DNA of 22,788 bases from VHBM01 sp052386635 (GCA_052386635.1 JBQTJY010000081.1:1-22788); one strand, 5' to 3'; shown: positions 1-8,112, counted from the stretch's first letter. Numbers and translations: made by a program. The notes: generated by a model not told the origin, from the letters alone.

Positions 1-593
1 TCGATGATGTAATGAACTCTGCTGTAGTGGCAAGTCCACTAAAGCTCTATGACTGCTGTCCATTCTCTGATGGTGCAAGCTCTGTAATTTTATGTAATGA
101 AAAATTTGCAAAACAACACACAAAAAATTACATTCGTGTAGTCGGATCGGGAAGGGGAGGATCCCCTGCAGCACTGCAAGGACGTCATCACCTAACAACA
201 ATACCAAGTACCAAAATTGCAGCAGAGGCAGCCTACAAGATGGCAGGGATCAAACCAAAAGATGTTGACTTTGCAGAAGTACATGATTGCTTTACTATCG
301 CAGAAATAGTTGACAGCGAAGATCTCGGATTCTTTGAAAAGGGTAAGGCAGTTCAAGCAGTACGAGATGGAAGAACAAGACTAAATGGTGAAATTTCGAT
401 TAATCCATCAGGTGGACTAAAATCAAAAGGACACCCAATTGGTGCAACAGGTGTGGGCCAAGTAGTTGAGGTTTTTGATCAGCTCACAGGAAAGGCAGGC
501 GAAAGAACTGTAAAGGACGCAAAAGTTGGGCTTACACATAATTTTGGTGCAACAGGTGGAAGTTGCGCAGTACATATTTTTCAAAGTGTATAA
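1..593 (+). CDS. Thiolase family protein (acetyl-CoA acetyltransferase / SCP-x type), 3' part only
   Basis: The C-terminal part (about 197 residues) of a thiolase, whose reading frame is already open at the left edge. Visible family motifs are an HDCF motif (the NEAF/HDCF catalytic His region), the GHPIGATG loop carrying the second catalytic His, and GGSCAVHIF with the C-terminal catalytic Cys. HDCF rather than NEAF, together with the following DUF35 gene, points to the archaeal SCP-x-like thiolase group and not a classical PhaA/AtoB biosynthetic thiolase. Thiolases of this group condense or cleave acyl-CoAs, and in archaea they often work with a DUF35 OB-fold partner (established family knowledge). 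The exact substrate cannot be read from this fragment. The N-terminal nucleophile Cys lies outside the window. Confidence 0.9.
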   Translation, partial: DDVMNSAVVASPLKLYDCCPFSDGASSVILCNEKFAKQHTKNYIRVVGSGRGGSPAALQGRHHLTTIPSTKIAAEAAYKMAGIKPKDVDFAEVHDCFTIAEIVDSEDLGFFEKGKAVQAVRDGRTRLNGEISINPSGGLKSKGHPIGATGVGQVVEVFDQLTGKAGERTVKDAKVGLTHNFGATGGSCAVHIFQSV

Positions 594-594
594 G

Positions 595-960
595 TTGTCA
601 GCAAAACAGCAGTTCATTGAATGTGCAAAGCTAGGTAAGATTCTTGCAAGAAAATGTAAAAACTGTAGTGAGCTGCATTTGGCTACAGTATATTTTTGCC
701 AAAAATGTGGTAACAAAGAATTTGAAAATGTGGAACTTGAAGGCAAAGGCACAATCGTGACTTATACAATAATTACAGTGCCTCCGGCTGGCTTTGAAAA
801 GTATACTCCATACGCATGGATTGTACTTCAACTTGATAGCTCAAATCTAAGAATATCTGGTTTTATGGCAAATATAGCAAAACCATCAGACCTTCCAATT
901 GGTTCAAAGGCCAAAATTGTGGACTTTGATGAGCGTGGGATAATTCTAGAAAAACAGTAA
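595..960 (+). CDS. DUF35 OB-fold / zinc-ribbon acyl-CoA-associated protein
   Basis: About 121 residues. An N-terminal rubredoxin-like zinc ribbon (CKNC and CQKC, roughly residues 20-40) is followed by an OB-fold domain with the sequence style of the DUF35 family (GKGTIVTYTII, YAWIVLQLD, GSKAKIVDF). Such proteins are encoded beside archaeal thiolases and bridge or channel CoA thioesters in the thiolase/HMG-CoA synthase type complexes. I chose the TTG at 595, one base after the thiolase stop, because the residues after it (SAKQQFIECAKLGKILARKC) match the family's N-terminal helix. An in-frame GTG at 586 is an alternative. Reading further upstream would only translate thiolase coding sequence in the wrong frame. 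The tight junction implies coupled expression with the thiolase. Confidence 0.85.
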   Translation: MSAKQQFIECAKLGKILARKCKNCSELHLATVYFCQKCGNKEFENVELEGKGTIVTYTIITVPPAGFEKYTPYAWIVLQLDSSNLRISGFMANIAKPSDLPIGSKAKIVDFDERGIILEKQ

Positions 961-999
961 ATCAAATTTATTGCATTAATTAAAAACTTTCAAGCGGAT

Positions 1000-1010
1000 T
1001 TTTAATAATT
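1000..1010 (+). promoter_or_regulatory. Probable TATA box of the 53-aa zinc-ribbon gene
   Basis: A TTTTTAATAATT-like A/T box is centred about 29 nt before the ATG at 1035. This is the spacing expected for an archaeal leaderless transcript. It sits in the 74-nt gap after the DUF35 gene, which holds nothing else recognisable. Confidence 0.4.
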
Positions 1011-1034
1011 TGAGCAAAAGCAGCTTTTACTGTA

Positions 1035-1196
1035 ATGTCAGTAGAAGTAGTTTGTGGAAAATGTGGAAAAAAAATAGCTAACATGAAAATGCTCAAGTCA
1101 ATTAAAGATGTAGTAAGACCTTACAATAACAAGTGTCCATCATGTGGGCAGACGCTATCTACTGCAGAATTTGCACTCGATGTCCAAGAAAACTGA
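1035..1196 (+). CDS. Small zinc-ribbon protein, 53 aa
   Basis: The ATG at 1035 opens a 53-residue frame ending in TGA at 1194-1196. It carries two well-spaced cysteine pairs, CGKC (residues 7-10) and CPSC (34-37), separated by a basic helix-like stretch (KMLKSIKDVVRPYNN). This is a classic treble-clef/zinc-ribbon layout. The frame is supported by the paired Cys motifs and by a TATA-like box 29 nt upstream. The gene is separated from its neighbours by 74 and 125 nt and probably transcribed alone. No specific function can be assigned; small zinc ribbons of this kind are often nucleic-acid or protein-binding in archaea (inference). Confidence 0.7.
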   Translation: MSVEVVCGKCGKKIANMKMLKSIKDVVRPYNNKCPSCGQTLSTAEFALDVQEN

Positions 1197-1321
1197 TCTA
1201 AATACTTTTCTGAATTGATCGATCTTGATCTTGCAAGTGTTGTAATTTAGTAATTAAGAAAAGTTGTAACACCATATTTTTGTCATAAATCTTAATTACC
1301 ACTGATCTTTTAGACATTGAT
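1197..1321 (+). promoter_or_regulatory. Promoter region of the HTH/ATP-cone/NrdD-like gene
   Basis: A TATA-like box, TAAATCTTAATT, lies at about 1286-1297, some 30 nt before the ATG at 1322. The region also holds GATCTTGAT (1221-1229), AAAAGTTGT (1259-1267) and AATCTTAATTACCACT (1288-1303). Close matches of all three recur upstream of nrdJ (3548-3556, 3527-3535 and 3492-3504). That makes shared or autoregulatory sites possible, but the motifs are short and AT-rich. Confidence 0.4.
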
Positions 1322-3418
1322 ATGGAACTTAGCGAGGAACTAGCGGAGCCTAAGCGTGGCGGCATTTTACAATCAACATCAAAGCGCGTAAGAATGATCT
1401 TTTCTGTTATGGCAAGCCCAAACAGAATCGATATTTTAAGAATCTTAAACTCAAAAGGACCTCTGACTTATTCGGAATTAAAGTCACTTGCAGGATTCAA
1501 GTCAAAAAAAGAAAGCGGAAAATTTGCATACCATTTGCGAAAATTGCTAAGACAATCACTAGTTGCACTTAACAAATCTGAAAGACGCTATACCATTACA
1601 AATCTGGGCAAGCTGGTTCTAAGTCTTGCAAGACAGATCGAGGAGAGATCAATAATTGAAAGCGGGAAAATGTATGTTAGAACCTCACATGAATCAATTG
1701 AGGAATTTAATTCTCATAAAATTATCCAGTCTTTGGTTCGTGAGGGCAGTCTACCACTTGAACTGGCTCAAAAGATAACAGAAGAAGTAGAAAATCGAAT
1801 CTACAAATATCAAACAACGTACCTAACAGGCTCTTTAATTCGTGAGATGGTAAACTCGGTTCTTTTAGAACATGGTCATGAGGAGTATAGAAATAAACTT
1901 GCAAGGCTTGGCTTGCCAGTCTTTGACGTTCAGGAAATGCTATCTAATGTGGATAATGTGGATGCTGGAGCAGAGGAGCTGTTATTTAAGACAGGCCAGG
2001 CATCTCTTGCCGAACACCTGCTTTTAAATACCCTGCCTAAGGATGTAGCAGACTCACACCTTTCAGGCGACCTTCACATCTCAAACCCTGGCATATGGTC
2101 TCTGTTACCTGATACCATATTCATCAATGTCAAGGAGTTAATCGAAGATGGCCTTGACCTTAAGGGCAAGTCCCTAGGCGTAACAAGGATTTCATCAATT
2201 AAGGACCTAGATAACTTGATAACTTCATTATCCATGGTAATTTCCCTGGTCTCAAAGGAGGCATCTCAAGAGGTGGTAATGGATGGGCTGGTTCCATTGT
2301 TATCAAAGCATTCTAAAGACATTTCAGAGTTGGAGCTAAGACTAACAAACGCTTTCTCTACTGCATCAACGTCATCAAAATATGGTAAAAGCCCGACACT
2401 TGTTTCATTTCTAGTCCAGTTAGGCACTGATACAAAGATCATCAAAGCAATCCTTTCGGCATACAAAGAATATGCAAAGATAACGCCAGTTCCAAAACTT
2501 GGACTGATAATTGACTATGAAAAAGGCAAAGTCGCAGACGTATCGGATATTCTTTCTGAAATAATAGCACTTGGTGGACAAATCCTCTTTACAAAAGAAC
2601 AAGCATCAAACAAGGGAGTCTTACGTGTTGACGCAAAGAATGCAGGAACAACTTCGATCAAGCTCCAATCACTCTCAATCAACTTACCAAGACTTGCATT
2701 TGAATCAAATAAAGATGAAACCTACTTTAGAGCACGACTGGCACTATTGATGAAACCGGCACTTTCTTCTATGTCATTGAGGAAAAAAGATGTTTCAGAT
2801 CTAACAAGACGTGGACTCAATCCAATACTTGCCAGCAACACGCAATATATGCAGCGGGGATCTGTTTCTCTAGTCGTTAATCTGGTTGGACTACAGGAAG
2901 CAGTATTTCATATTTTAGGATATGAGGGCAATAAAGAAGGAAAGGATATTTTGTACAAGGTAATTGATACTGCAGTAAGCGTAGCAAAAAAGAAAGGAAA
3001 GGAAACTGGCGATGCAGTTAATGTCTGCATGACAGAAAGTGAGGGATCTAGTAGATTTGCCACATTAGATGGCGAAAAGTACGGTAAACTGTCGATTCTT
3101 AAGACCCTAAACGGTGAATCTTATTCGGAAGGAATAACATTTGACGCTGGAGAAATCTCTGGCTTTTCTGTTAAAAGCGATAAAATAGTAGAATGTAACA
3201 AGATAGCAAAGATGCTTGATGGCGGCTTATTAACACAAATCAAGTTCTCAAAAGACGCCAAAGTCGACGAAATTAAGAATACAATAGAAAAGGCATCTGA
3301 TCTGCTTTCCTCCTTTAAACCTGTAAAGAAAGTAGCGATCTGCGGCAATTGTGGATTAAAAGATGAGAAATTAGGCGACAAATGCCCCAAGTGCAAGTCG
3401 CCATATATAATAAATTAA
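1322..3418 (+). CDS. HTH - ATP-cone - degenerate NrdD-like fusion protein, putative nucleotide-responsive regulator
   Basis: 698 residues. Residues ~20-105 form an ArsR-like winged helix (SPNRIDILRILNSKGPLTYSEL, then a basic recognition region). Residues ~117-205 resemble an ATP-cone (YVRTSHESIEEFNSHKI...), the allosteric ATP/dATP module of ribonucleotide reductases, although the usual K-R-x-G signature is not intact. Residues ~206-698 follow the anaerobic reductase NrdD: HLSGDLHIS (NrdD reads GDLHLHD), LQSLSINLPRLAFES, VNLVGLQEAV, ESEGSSRFATLD, MLDGGLLTQIKF, and a final zinc site CGNC...CPKC (674-691). There is no Cys before residue 569, so the thiyl-radical cysteine is absent. The protein ends seven residues after the zinc site, where NrdD would continue into the glycyl-radical loop. 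Catalysis is therefore very unlikely. The HTH and the downstream nrdJ gene suggest a regulator of deoxynucleotide supply (inference). Confidence 0.85.
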   Translation: MELSEELAEPKRGGILQSTSKRVRMIFSVMASPNRIDILRILNSKGPLTYSELKSLAGFKSKKESGKFAYHLRKLLRQSLVALNKSERRYTITNLGKLVLSLARQIEERSIIESGKMYVRTSHESIEEFNSHKIIQSLVREGSLPLELAQKITEEVENRIYKYQTTYLTGSLIREMVNSVLLEHGHEEYRNKLARLGLPVFDVQEMLSNVDNVDAGAEELLFKTGQASLAEHLLLNTLPKDVADSHLSGDLHISNPGIWSLLPDTIFINVKELIEDGLDLKGKSLGVTRISSIKDLDNLITSLSMVISLVSKEASQEVVMDGLVPLLSKHSKDISELELRLTNAFSTASTSSKYGKSPTLVSFLVQLGTDTKIIKAILSAYKEYAKITPVPKLGLIIDYEKGKVADVSDILSEIIALGGQILFTKEQASNKGVLRVDAKNAGTTSIKLQSLSINLPRLAFESNKDETYFRARLALLMKPALSSMSLRKKDVSDLTRRGLNPILASNTQYMQRGSVSLVVNLVGLQEAVFHILGYEGNKEGKDILYKVIDTAVSVAKKKGKETGDAVNVCMTESEGSSRFATLDGEKYGKLSILKTLNGESYSEGITFDAGEISGFSVKSDKIVECNKIAKMLDGGLLTQIKFSKDAKVDEIKNTIEKASDLLSSFKPVKKVAICGNCGLKDEKLGDKCPKCKSPYIIN

Positions 3419-3619
3419 TACGAAATTCGTCATAACAAAACTTTTTTCGAAAAATCAAGAAAGGACTTTAAGCTATTTTTAAAAAACCCTGAATCTTAAC
3501 CACTACGAAGTTTATCAGACTAGTGTAAAAGTTGTTGAGCTAAATCGGATCTTGATAAAAATTTTTTTGCCACAGAAGTTATATTCACTTGATTTCTTAG
3601 ACTATGCCGGGGAGATATT
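3419..3619 (+). promoter_or_regulatory. nrdJ upstream region with dyad symmetries and T-tract
   Basis: A 201-nt non-coding stretch. It contains a perfect 11-nt dyad ACGAAATTCGT (3420-3430, overlapping the end of the upstream stop codon) and a 12-nt palindrome TTTTTCGAAAAA (3443-3454), with centres about 23 nt apart. The T6 run at 3442-3447 could end upstream transcription. A/T boxes that could act as TATA elements are CTATTTTTAAAAAA (about 3474-3487) and TTATATT (about 3580-3586); the second is closer to the start. Motifs shared with the region upstream of 1322 are at 3492-3504, 3527-3535 and 3548-3556. Confidence 0.4.
3609..3614 (+). promoter_or_regulatory. Shine-Dalgarno-like site for nrdJ
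   Basis: GGGGAG lies five bases before the ATG at 3620. It fixes that start and shows that nrdJ mRNA has a leader, unlike most genes here, which look leaderless. Confidence 0.5.
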
Positions 3620-6274
3620 ATGGCAGATTTTTCTCAAATAGAAGACTCGATCGTTGAAATTCGCAAACGAAATGGAAAAATGACGAATTTCAATAAAGAC
3701 AAAATTACAAACGCCATTTACAAGGCGATTGGGGCTACTACGGGTGAAGCGAACCGTGGTTTAGCAGAAGAACTAACAGATGGTGTTTTGAAAAAATTAC
3801 TAGAGCAGGGCTTTTCTGCATCAAACACACCAAGCGTTGAAGATATTCAAGATATGGTAGAATCCACACTAATTGAACGGGGTTATAGCGAAATAGCCAA
3901 AGCCTACATTCTGTATAGACACGAGCGACGCAAACTAAGAGACGACAAAATGAAGGTACTAAACACCAAGTCACTTGATCCCGTAGCCAAAAAGTTTGAT
4001 CTCAACTGTTTGAGGGTGCTGGCATCAAGATACCTCATGCGAAATAACAAAAACGAAATCATTGAAAGTCCAGAAACCATGTTTGAGCGAGTCGCAATTT
4101 TAGTGGGCATTGGCGATGTCTTGTATGACAACAAGGTATTTTCAGTTGAAGGCAACATAAAGCAGGACATAGAAGAGGCAAGAAAATATCTTGAAAAACT
4201 TGATGACTTTGATTACAAATTCAAAATAGGTGAATATTATCTAAACAAGTGGCACTTTAGAGGACTGATAAATCACTACATCAGTCTTGCAAAGAAAGGC
4301 CAGATGAAGACAAGCTTCAAAGAACTCCTGACAATGATTGCATCAAAGAAGCTTGATGACTATGCTGACAAGATAAGAGAATACATGGAACTTATGACAG
4401 CACAAGACTTCTTACCAAACTCACCAACAATGATGAATGCAGGTGGTCGTCTAGGCCAACTATCTGCCTGCTTTGTGCTCGATATGCAAGATGACATGGA
4501 AAGAATCATGAAATCAACATCAGACGCAGCACTAATCTTCAAGTCAGGCGGTGGAGTTGGAATAAACTACTCTGATCTGCGCCAGGAAGGAGACATTGTA
4601 GCATCAACATCTGGCGTTGCTTCAGGACCTGTCTCCTTTATGAACATCATAAACACAGTAACCGAAGTTGTAAAGCAAGGAGGAAAGCGTCGAGGTGCAA
4701 ACATGGGCATCTTGGAGGCATGGCATCCAGACGTTGAAAAATTTATCACAAACAAGACACAGCCTGGCATCTTGGAAAACTTTAACGTAAGCGTTGGAAT
4801 ATGGGAAGACTTTTGGAATGCACTTGTAAACACCGAAGACGGCAAGTACATGCTACGCAATCCCCGCGACAAGTCACCTGTCCGAGAAATTAATTCACAT
4901 CAGCTAATTGATCTGATAGCACTGTCAGCATGGAAGAGTGCAGAACCAGGTCTGATCTTTTTTGATCTAATCAACAAATACAATGTATTTGCAAAGGCGA
5001 GGGGTATGCCACTGCGTGCTACAAACCCATGTGGAGAGCAAAGCCTCTATCCATACGAGTCATGCAATCTTGGCTCTATCAACTTGGCAAATCTTGTAAA
5101 ACGAAAAGCAGATGGACAGTATGAGTTTGACTGGCAACGATACGAAGAGACTATCCGCAAAACTACAAGATTTCTTGATAACGTAATTGACATGAATCAT
5201 TATCCTGTCCCAGAAATTGATGTTGCATCAAAAGATTCACGACGAATTGGACTAGGTGTTATGGGAGTTGCAGATCTACTCTACAAGCTTAGAATTCCAT
5301 ACAACTCAAGGGAAGGATATGAATTCCAATCAAAGCTAGCTGAGGCACTATCATACTATTCCATGGAAGAAAGCGTTGCCTTGGCAAAATCAAGAGGTGA
5401 ATTTCCATTATGTCCAAAAACTGAATATCCTGAAGGCAAGATTCCTATTGCAGGATTTTATGAAAAGTCAAAAGAAGAACACAGCCATGACTGGGACGCA
5501 CTAATCTCAAAGATAAAAAGACACGGGATTAGAAACGTCCTTACAACAACCGTGGCCCCAACAGGCACTTTATCTATGATAGCAGACTGCTCAAACGGAA
5601 TGGAGCCAACCTTTGCGCTTGTTTTTGAAAAGCGTGTAACTGTTGGAAGGTTCTTTTATACAAACAAAATCTTTGAGCAGGTCCTAAAAGACAATGGCAT
5701 GTACAGCGAGGAAATTCTTGCAAAAATTGCAGACAACTATGGGTCACTAAGAGGAATCCAAGAAATCCCAGAGTGGATGCAAAAAATCTTTGTTACAGCA
5801 ATGGACATTCACTGGGCAGACCATCTAATGGCACAATCTGTATGGCAGCTCTGGATTGGCAATGCAATTGCAAAAACAATTAACATGCCACATGATGTTT
5901 CAGCAGACGACGTCAAGGCAGCATATCTTTTGGCACATGAAATGGCGCTAAAAGGCATTACCGTATACCGTGATGGCTCAAGACACCAACAGGTACTTCA
6001 CATGACAAGTGAAAATGCAGAAAAAACTTTTGAGGTAAGACCAAGTCACTTTGTCACCGACTATATCACACACAACATCAAGAACTCGTACATAAGAATC
6101 CAAGTTGATAATGCACTGCGACTAAAGACTCCAGAAGAAACACCAAAACAAAGTAGCGTAAAAGAGGAAACAAAAGAAGAAAGTCTATGTCCTACCTGCA
6201 AAAACAATCTTGTTTTTGTGGAAGGCTGTAGCATATGCATAGAATGCGGCTTTAGTGGCTGTACTTCTGGCTAA
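3620..6274 (+). CDS. nrdJ: Adenosylcobalamin-dependent (class II) ribonucleotide reductase with N-terminal ATP-cone
   Basis: 884 residues. It reduces ribonucleotides to deoxyribonucleotides in the cytoplasm using a B12-derived thiyl radical, independent of oxygen. Residues ~11-105 are a canonical ATP-cone (IRKRNGKMTNFNKDKI). The catalytic barrel shows NSPTMMNAGG (267-276), redox Cys284 (LSACF), NPCGEQ (469-474) with the presumed radical Cys471, Asn469 and Glu473, partner Cys482 (ESCNLGSINL), and the phosphate loop APTGTLS (646-652). The tail carries Cys857, 860, 870, 873, 876 and 881, which fits the flexible redox/zinc tail of class II enzymes. The start is set by ATG and GGGGAG. There is no intein or frame break. 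Its allosteric site should sense dATP/ATP. The upstream neighbour carries a second, divergent ATP-cone, suggesting paired control. Confidence 0.96.
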   Translation: MADFSQIEDSIVEIRKRNGKMTNFNKDKITNAIYKAIGATTGEANRGLAEELTDGVLKKLLEQGFSASNTPSVEDIQDMVESTLIERGYSEIAKAYILYRHERRKLRDDKMKVLNTKSLDPVAKKFDLNCLRVLASRYLMRNNKNEIIESPETMFERVAILVGIGDVLYDNKVFSVEGNIKQDIEEARKYLEKLDDFDYKFKIGEYYLNKWHFRGLINHYISLAKKGQMKTSFKELLTMIASKKLDDYADKIREYMELMTAQDFLPNSPTMMNAGGRLGQLSACFVLDMQDDMERIMKSTSDAALIFKSGGGVGINYSDLRQEGDIVASTSGVASGPVSFMNIINTVTEVVKQGGKRRGANMGILEAWHPDVEKFITNKTQPGILENFNVSVGIWEDFWNALVNTEDGKYMLRNPRDKSPVREINSHQLIDLIALSAWKSAEPGLIFFDLINKYNVFAKARGMPLRATNPCGEQSLYPYESCNLGSINLANLVKRKADGQYEFDWQRYEETIRKTTRFLDNVIDMNHYPVPEIDVASKDSRRIGLGVMGVADLLYKLRIPYNSREGYEFQSKLAEALSYYSMEESVALAKSRGEFPLCPKTEYPEGKIPIAGFYEKSKEEHSHDWDALISKIKRHGIRNVLTTTVAPTGTLSMIADCSNGMEPTFALVFEKRVTVGRFFYTNKIFEQVLKDNGMYSEEILAKIADNYGSLRGIQEIPEWMQKIFVTAMDIHWADHLMAQSVWQLWIGNAIAKTINMPHDVSADDVKAAYLLAHEMALKGITVYRDGSRHQQVLHMTSENAEKTFEVRPSHFVTDYITHNIKNSYIRIQVDNALRLKTPEETPKQSSVKEETKEESLCPTCKNNLVFVEGCSICIECGFSGCTSG

Positions 6275-6316
6275 TCTATCACAACTTTTTTACTACCTTT
6301 TCTTCTGCCAACATCA

Positions 6317-7438
6317 TTGAACAAAAAACTAGTTGGTGGAGTTGGAGCAATAATAGCTGCTGCTATTATAGCAATCGTTTCTATCTTAACAATTGATTTT
6401 GAAAACAACAACACAATTCCATTAACTACACATCCAAACCTTGGTCTTGTTGTAAACACACCCGCAGCTGCAACTACACTTGAAGAGCTAAACCGCGTTT
6501 ATGAGCAAGCAGCAACAACTGGCGTTGGAAGAAACAATCTCTATATGTTTTGGAATATTTTGGAACCAGAAAAAGATCAGTTCAACTTTAAAGAATCTGA
6601 TATTCTGATGAGCTTTAGTAAAAAAAATAACATGCAAGTCACACTATTTTTTTCTGTAGTAAATGGACCTGCGCTTGGACCCTTCCCTGACTGGATGGGA
6701 AGGCAGGCACTAACAGAAAGCCTTGCAGACAACACTGTACGAGTTCTTGATGTTGTTTTGTCAAGATACAACATCATTGATACTGTAATAATTGGTGCAG
6801 AAATTGAGGAACACTTTAGATATAACGAGGGAGGAGTTGAAAACTATAAGCACTTTTTCAATATCGTATATGAGAAAATCAAACAAAAACATCCTAACGT
6901 AAAAATTGGAAGCTCATTTGCCCTGCATGCCGTATTTAACAAAAACCTAGAAAATCTAGTAAGTGAGCTTGGCATGGGTGACTTTGTTGCCTTTTCATAC
7001 TTTCCAGTAGACAGCCTAAACGATATAGCAAAAACGCCATATGAGACGCAAACTGATTTGGAAAAAATATTTGATCTGGTTCCTGACAAAAAAGTTGCCT
7101 TATTTGAAATAAGTTGGAGCACATCAGAGTTTGTTAATGGAAATGAAAATGATCAAACTGAATTTTTAAAAATTGCATATGATTTCTATAGGAAAAATAA
7201 GTCAAAAATTGAATTCTTTACGTGGTACAGACAATATGACAGACCAGAGGGATCATGTTTTCCAGATGAACAGGAAAGCGTTGAATCAAAAATTACTGTT
7301 GGCGGGGGCTCTGGCATGGGAAGCAGTGAGTTTGTAATAGAGCGACTTGGATATTATTTGTGCAATGCAGGACTAATCGATGTTAAGGGATCTCCAAAAT
7401 CTGGTTGGTCAGAATTCAAAAAACAAATCCAACAATAA
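6317..7438 (+). CDS. Membrane-anchored clan GH-A-like (TIM-barrel) glycosidase homologue
   Basis: 373 residues starting at TTG 6317; there is no usable ATG nearby. Residues ~5-26 form one hydrophobic segment after MNKK, a signal anchor or uncleaved signal peptide, so the body should lie outside the membrane. The body reads like a clan GH-A barrel: MFWNILEPEKDQFNF (77-91, the W..iePeeG.fnf pattern), TVIIGAEIEEHF (156-167) with a likely acid/base Glu162 or Glu164 at the end of strand 4, and ALFEISWSTS (261-270) with a likely nucleophile Glu264 at strand 7. The closest pattern I recall is GH53/GH39/GH10-like enzymes. The substrate is unknown, and the strand-4 Asn-Glu pair common in the clan is here Ala-Glu. 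It lies 42 nt after nrdJ, but the T6 run in the gap may separate them. Confidence 0.6.
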   Translation: MNKKLVGGVGAIIAAAIIAIVSILTIDFENNNTIPLTTHPNLGLVVNTPAAATTLEELNRVYEQAATTGVGRNNLYMFWNILEPEKDQFNFKESDILMSFSKKNNMQVTLFFSVVNGPALGPFPDWMGRQALTESLADNTVRVLDVVLSRYNIIDTVIIGAEIEEHFRYNEGGVENYKHFFNIVYEKIKQKHPNVKIGSSFALHAVFNKNLENLVSELGMGDFVAFSYFPVDSLNDIAKTPYETQTDLEKIFDLVPDKKVALFEISWSTSEFVNGNENDQTEFLKIAYDFYRKNKSKIEFFTWYRQYDRPEGSCFPDEQESVESKITVGGGSGMGSSEFVIERLGYYLCNAGLIDVKGSPKSGWSEFKKQIQQ

Positions 7439-7443
7439 TTTCC

Positions 7444-8112
7444 ATGCTTTCATTAATTCTTGCAGAGTCTTCACTTGAACTTGTTCCAAAAGAACTCCAA
7501 GCTCACAACTCTGTAGTTTTACATAGTAAAAGAATTGGCAAAAAGCCATCTGAGATTTTACTTGACAATTCGTGGCACTTTGCTGCCATGAAAGGAATAA
7601 AAAATGAGCTCAAAAGAGGCAGGCCTGATCTAGTACACATTTCCTTGCTAGCTGCATGCTCAACACCACTTTATCTTGACAATAAGATTAGAATCTACAT
7701 TCATACCATAAATGATAACGTAATACTTGTAGGCAAGGAGGTTCATATTCCAAAATCCTATCATAGGTTTGCAGGCCTGATCGAGCAGCTATTCAAAGAC
7801 AATGTTGTAAAAACTGACGATAAAACACTACTAGAGCTAAAGGACATGAGCATTGATCAATTAATTGATACAATAAAGCCAGAACAAGTCATAGGATTAT
7901 CGACAGAGGGAGCATCAGGCACATATGAAAATGTTGCAAAAAAACTAGGCAACAAATCATGCGTAATTATTGGTGGTTTTCAGAAAGGGCATTTCTCAAA
8001 CTCGATTAAAAAAAGAATCACTCAGCTGATCAGAATTGATGAAAATCCTCTAGAATCCCATGTTGTGATTAGTAGAATTCTTTACGAGTACGAAAAAACA
8101 ATTTTTATGTAG
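7444..8112 (+). CDS. nep1: rRNA small-subunit pseudouridine N1-methyltransferase Nep1/Emg1
   Basis: 222 residues from the ATG at 7444, five bases after the upstream stop. An in-frame upstream extension would lie inside the previous gene. It shows the Nep1 pattern: LAESSLELVP at the N-terminus, RPDLVHISLL (the R-P-D-I-x-H motif), LYIHT-like IRIYIHTINDNVI, PKSYHRFAGLIEQL, IGLSTEG and VIIGGFQKGHF, the last being the knotted SAM-binding SPOUT region. Nep1 methylates N1 of a conserved pseudouridine in helix 35 of 16S rRNA and assists small-subunit assembly (family knowledge). Length is normal for the archaeal family. It lies next to other RNA/ribosome genes (Rpp21, S19e), consistent with that role. 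Confidence 0.95.
   Translation: MLSLILAESSLELVPKELQAHNSVVLHSKRIGKKPSEILLDNSWHFAAMKGIKNELKRGRPDLVHISLLAACSTPLYLDNKIRIYIHTINDNVILVGKEVHIPKSYHRFAGLIEQLFKDNVVKTDDKTLLELKDMSIDQLIDTIKPEQVIGLSTEGASGTYENVAKKLGNKSCVIIGGFQKGHFSNSIKKRITQLIRIDENPLESHVVISRILYEYEKTIFM

Noticed and set aside
423..752. Minus-strand 109-aa frame
   Set aside because: Lies opposite the thiolase and DUF35 genes, both of which have clear family motifs; no motif of its own.
1322..3418. Functional anaerobic ribonucleotide reductase NrdD
   Set aside because: No cysteine in the catalytic body and no glycyl-radical motif after the zinc site; no NrdG activase gene nearby.
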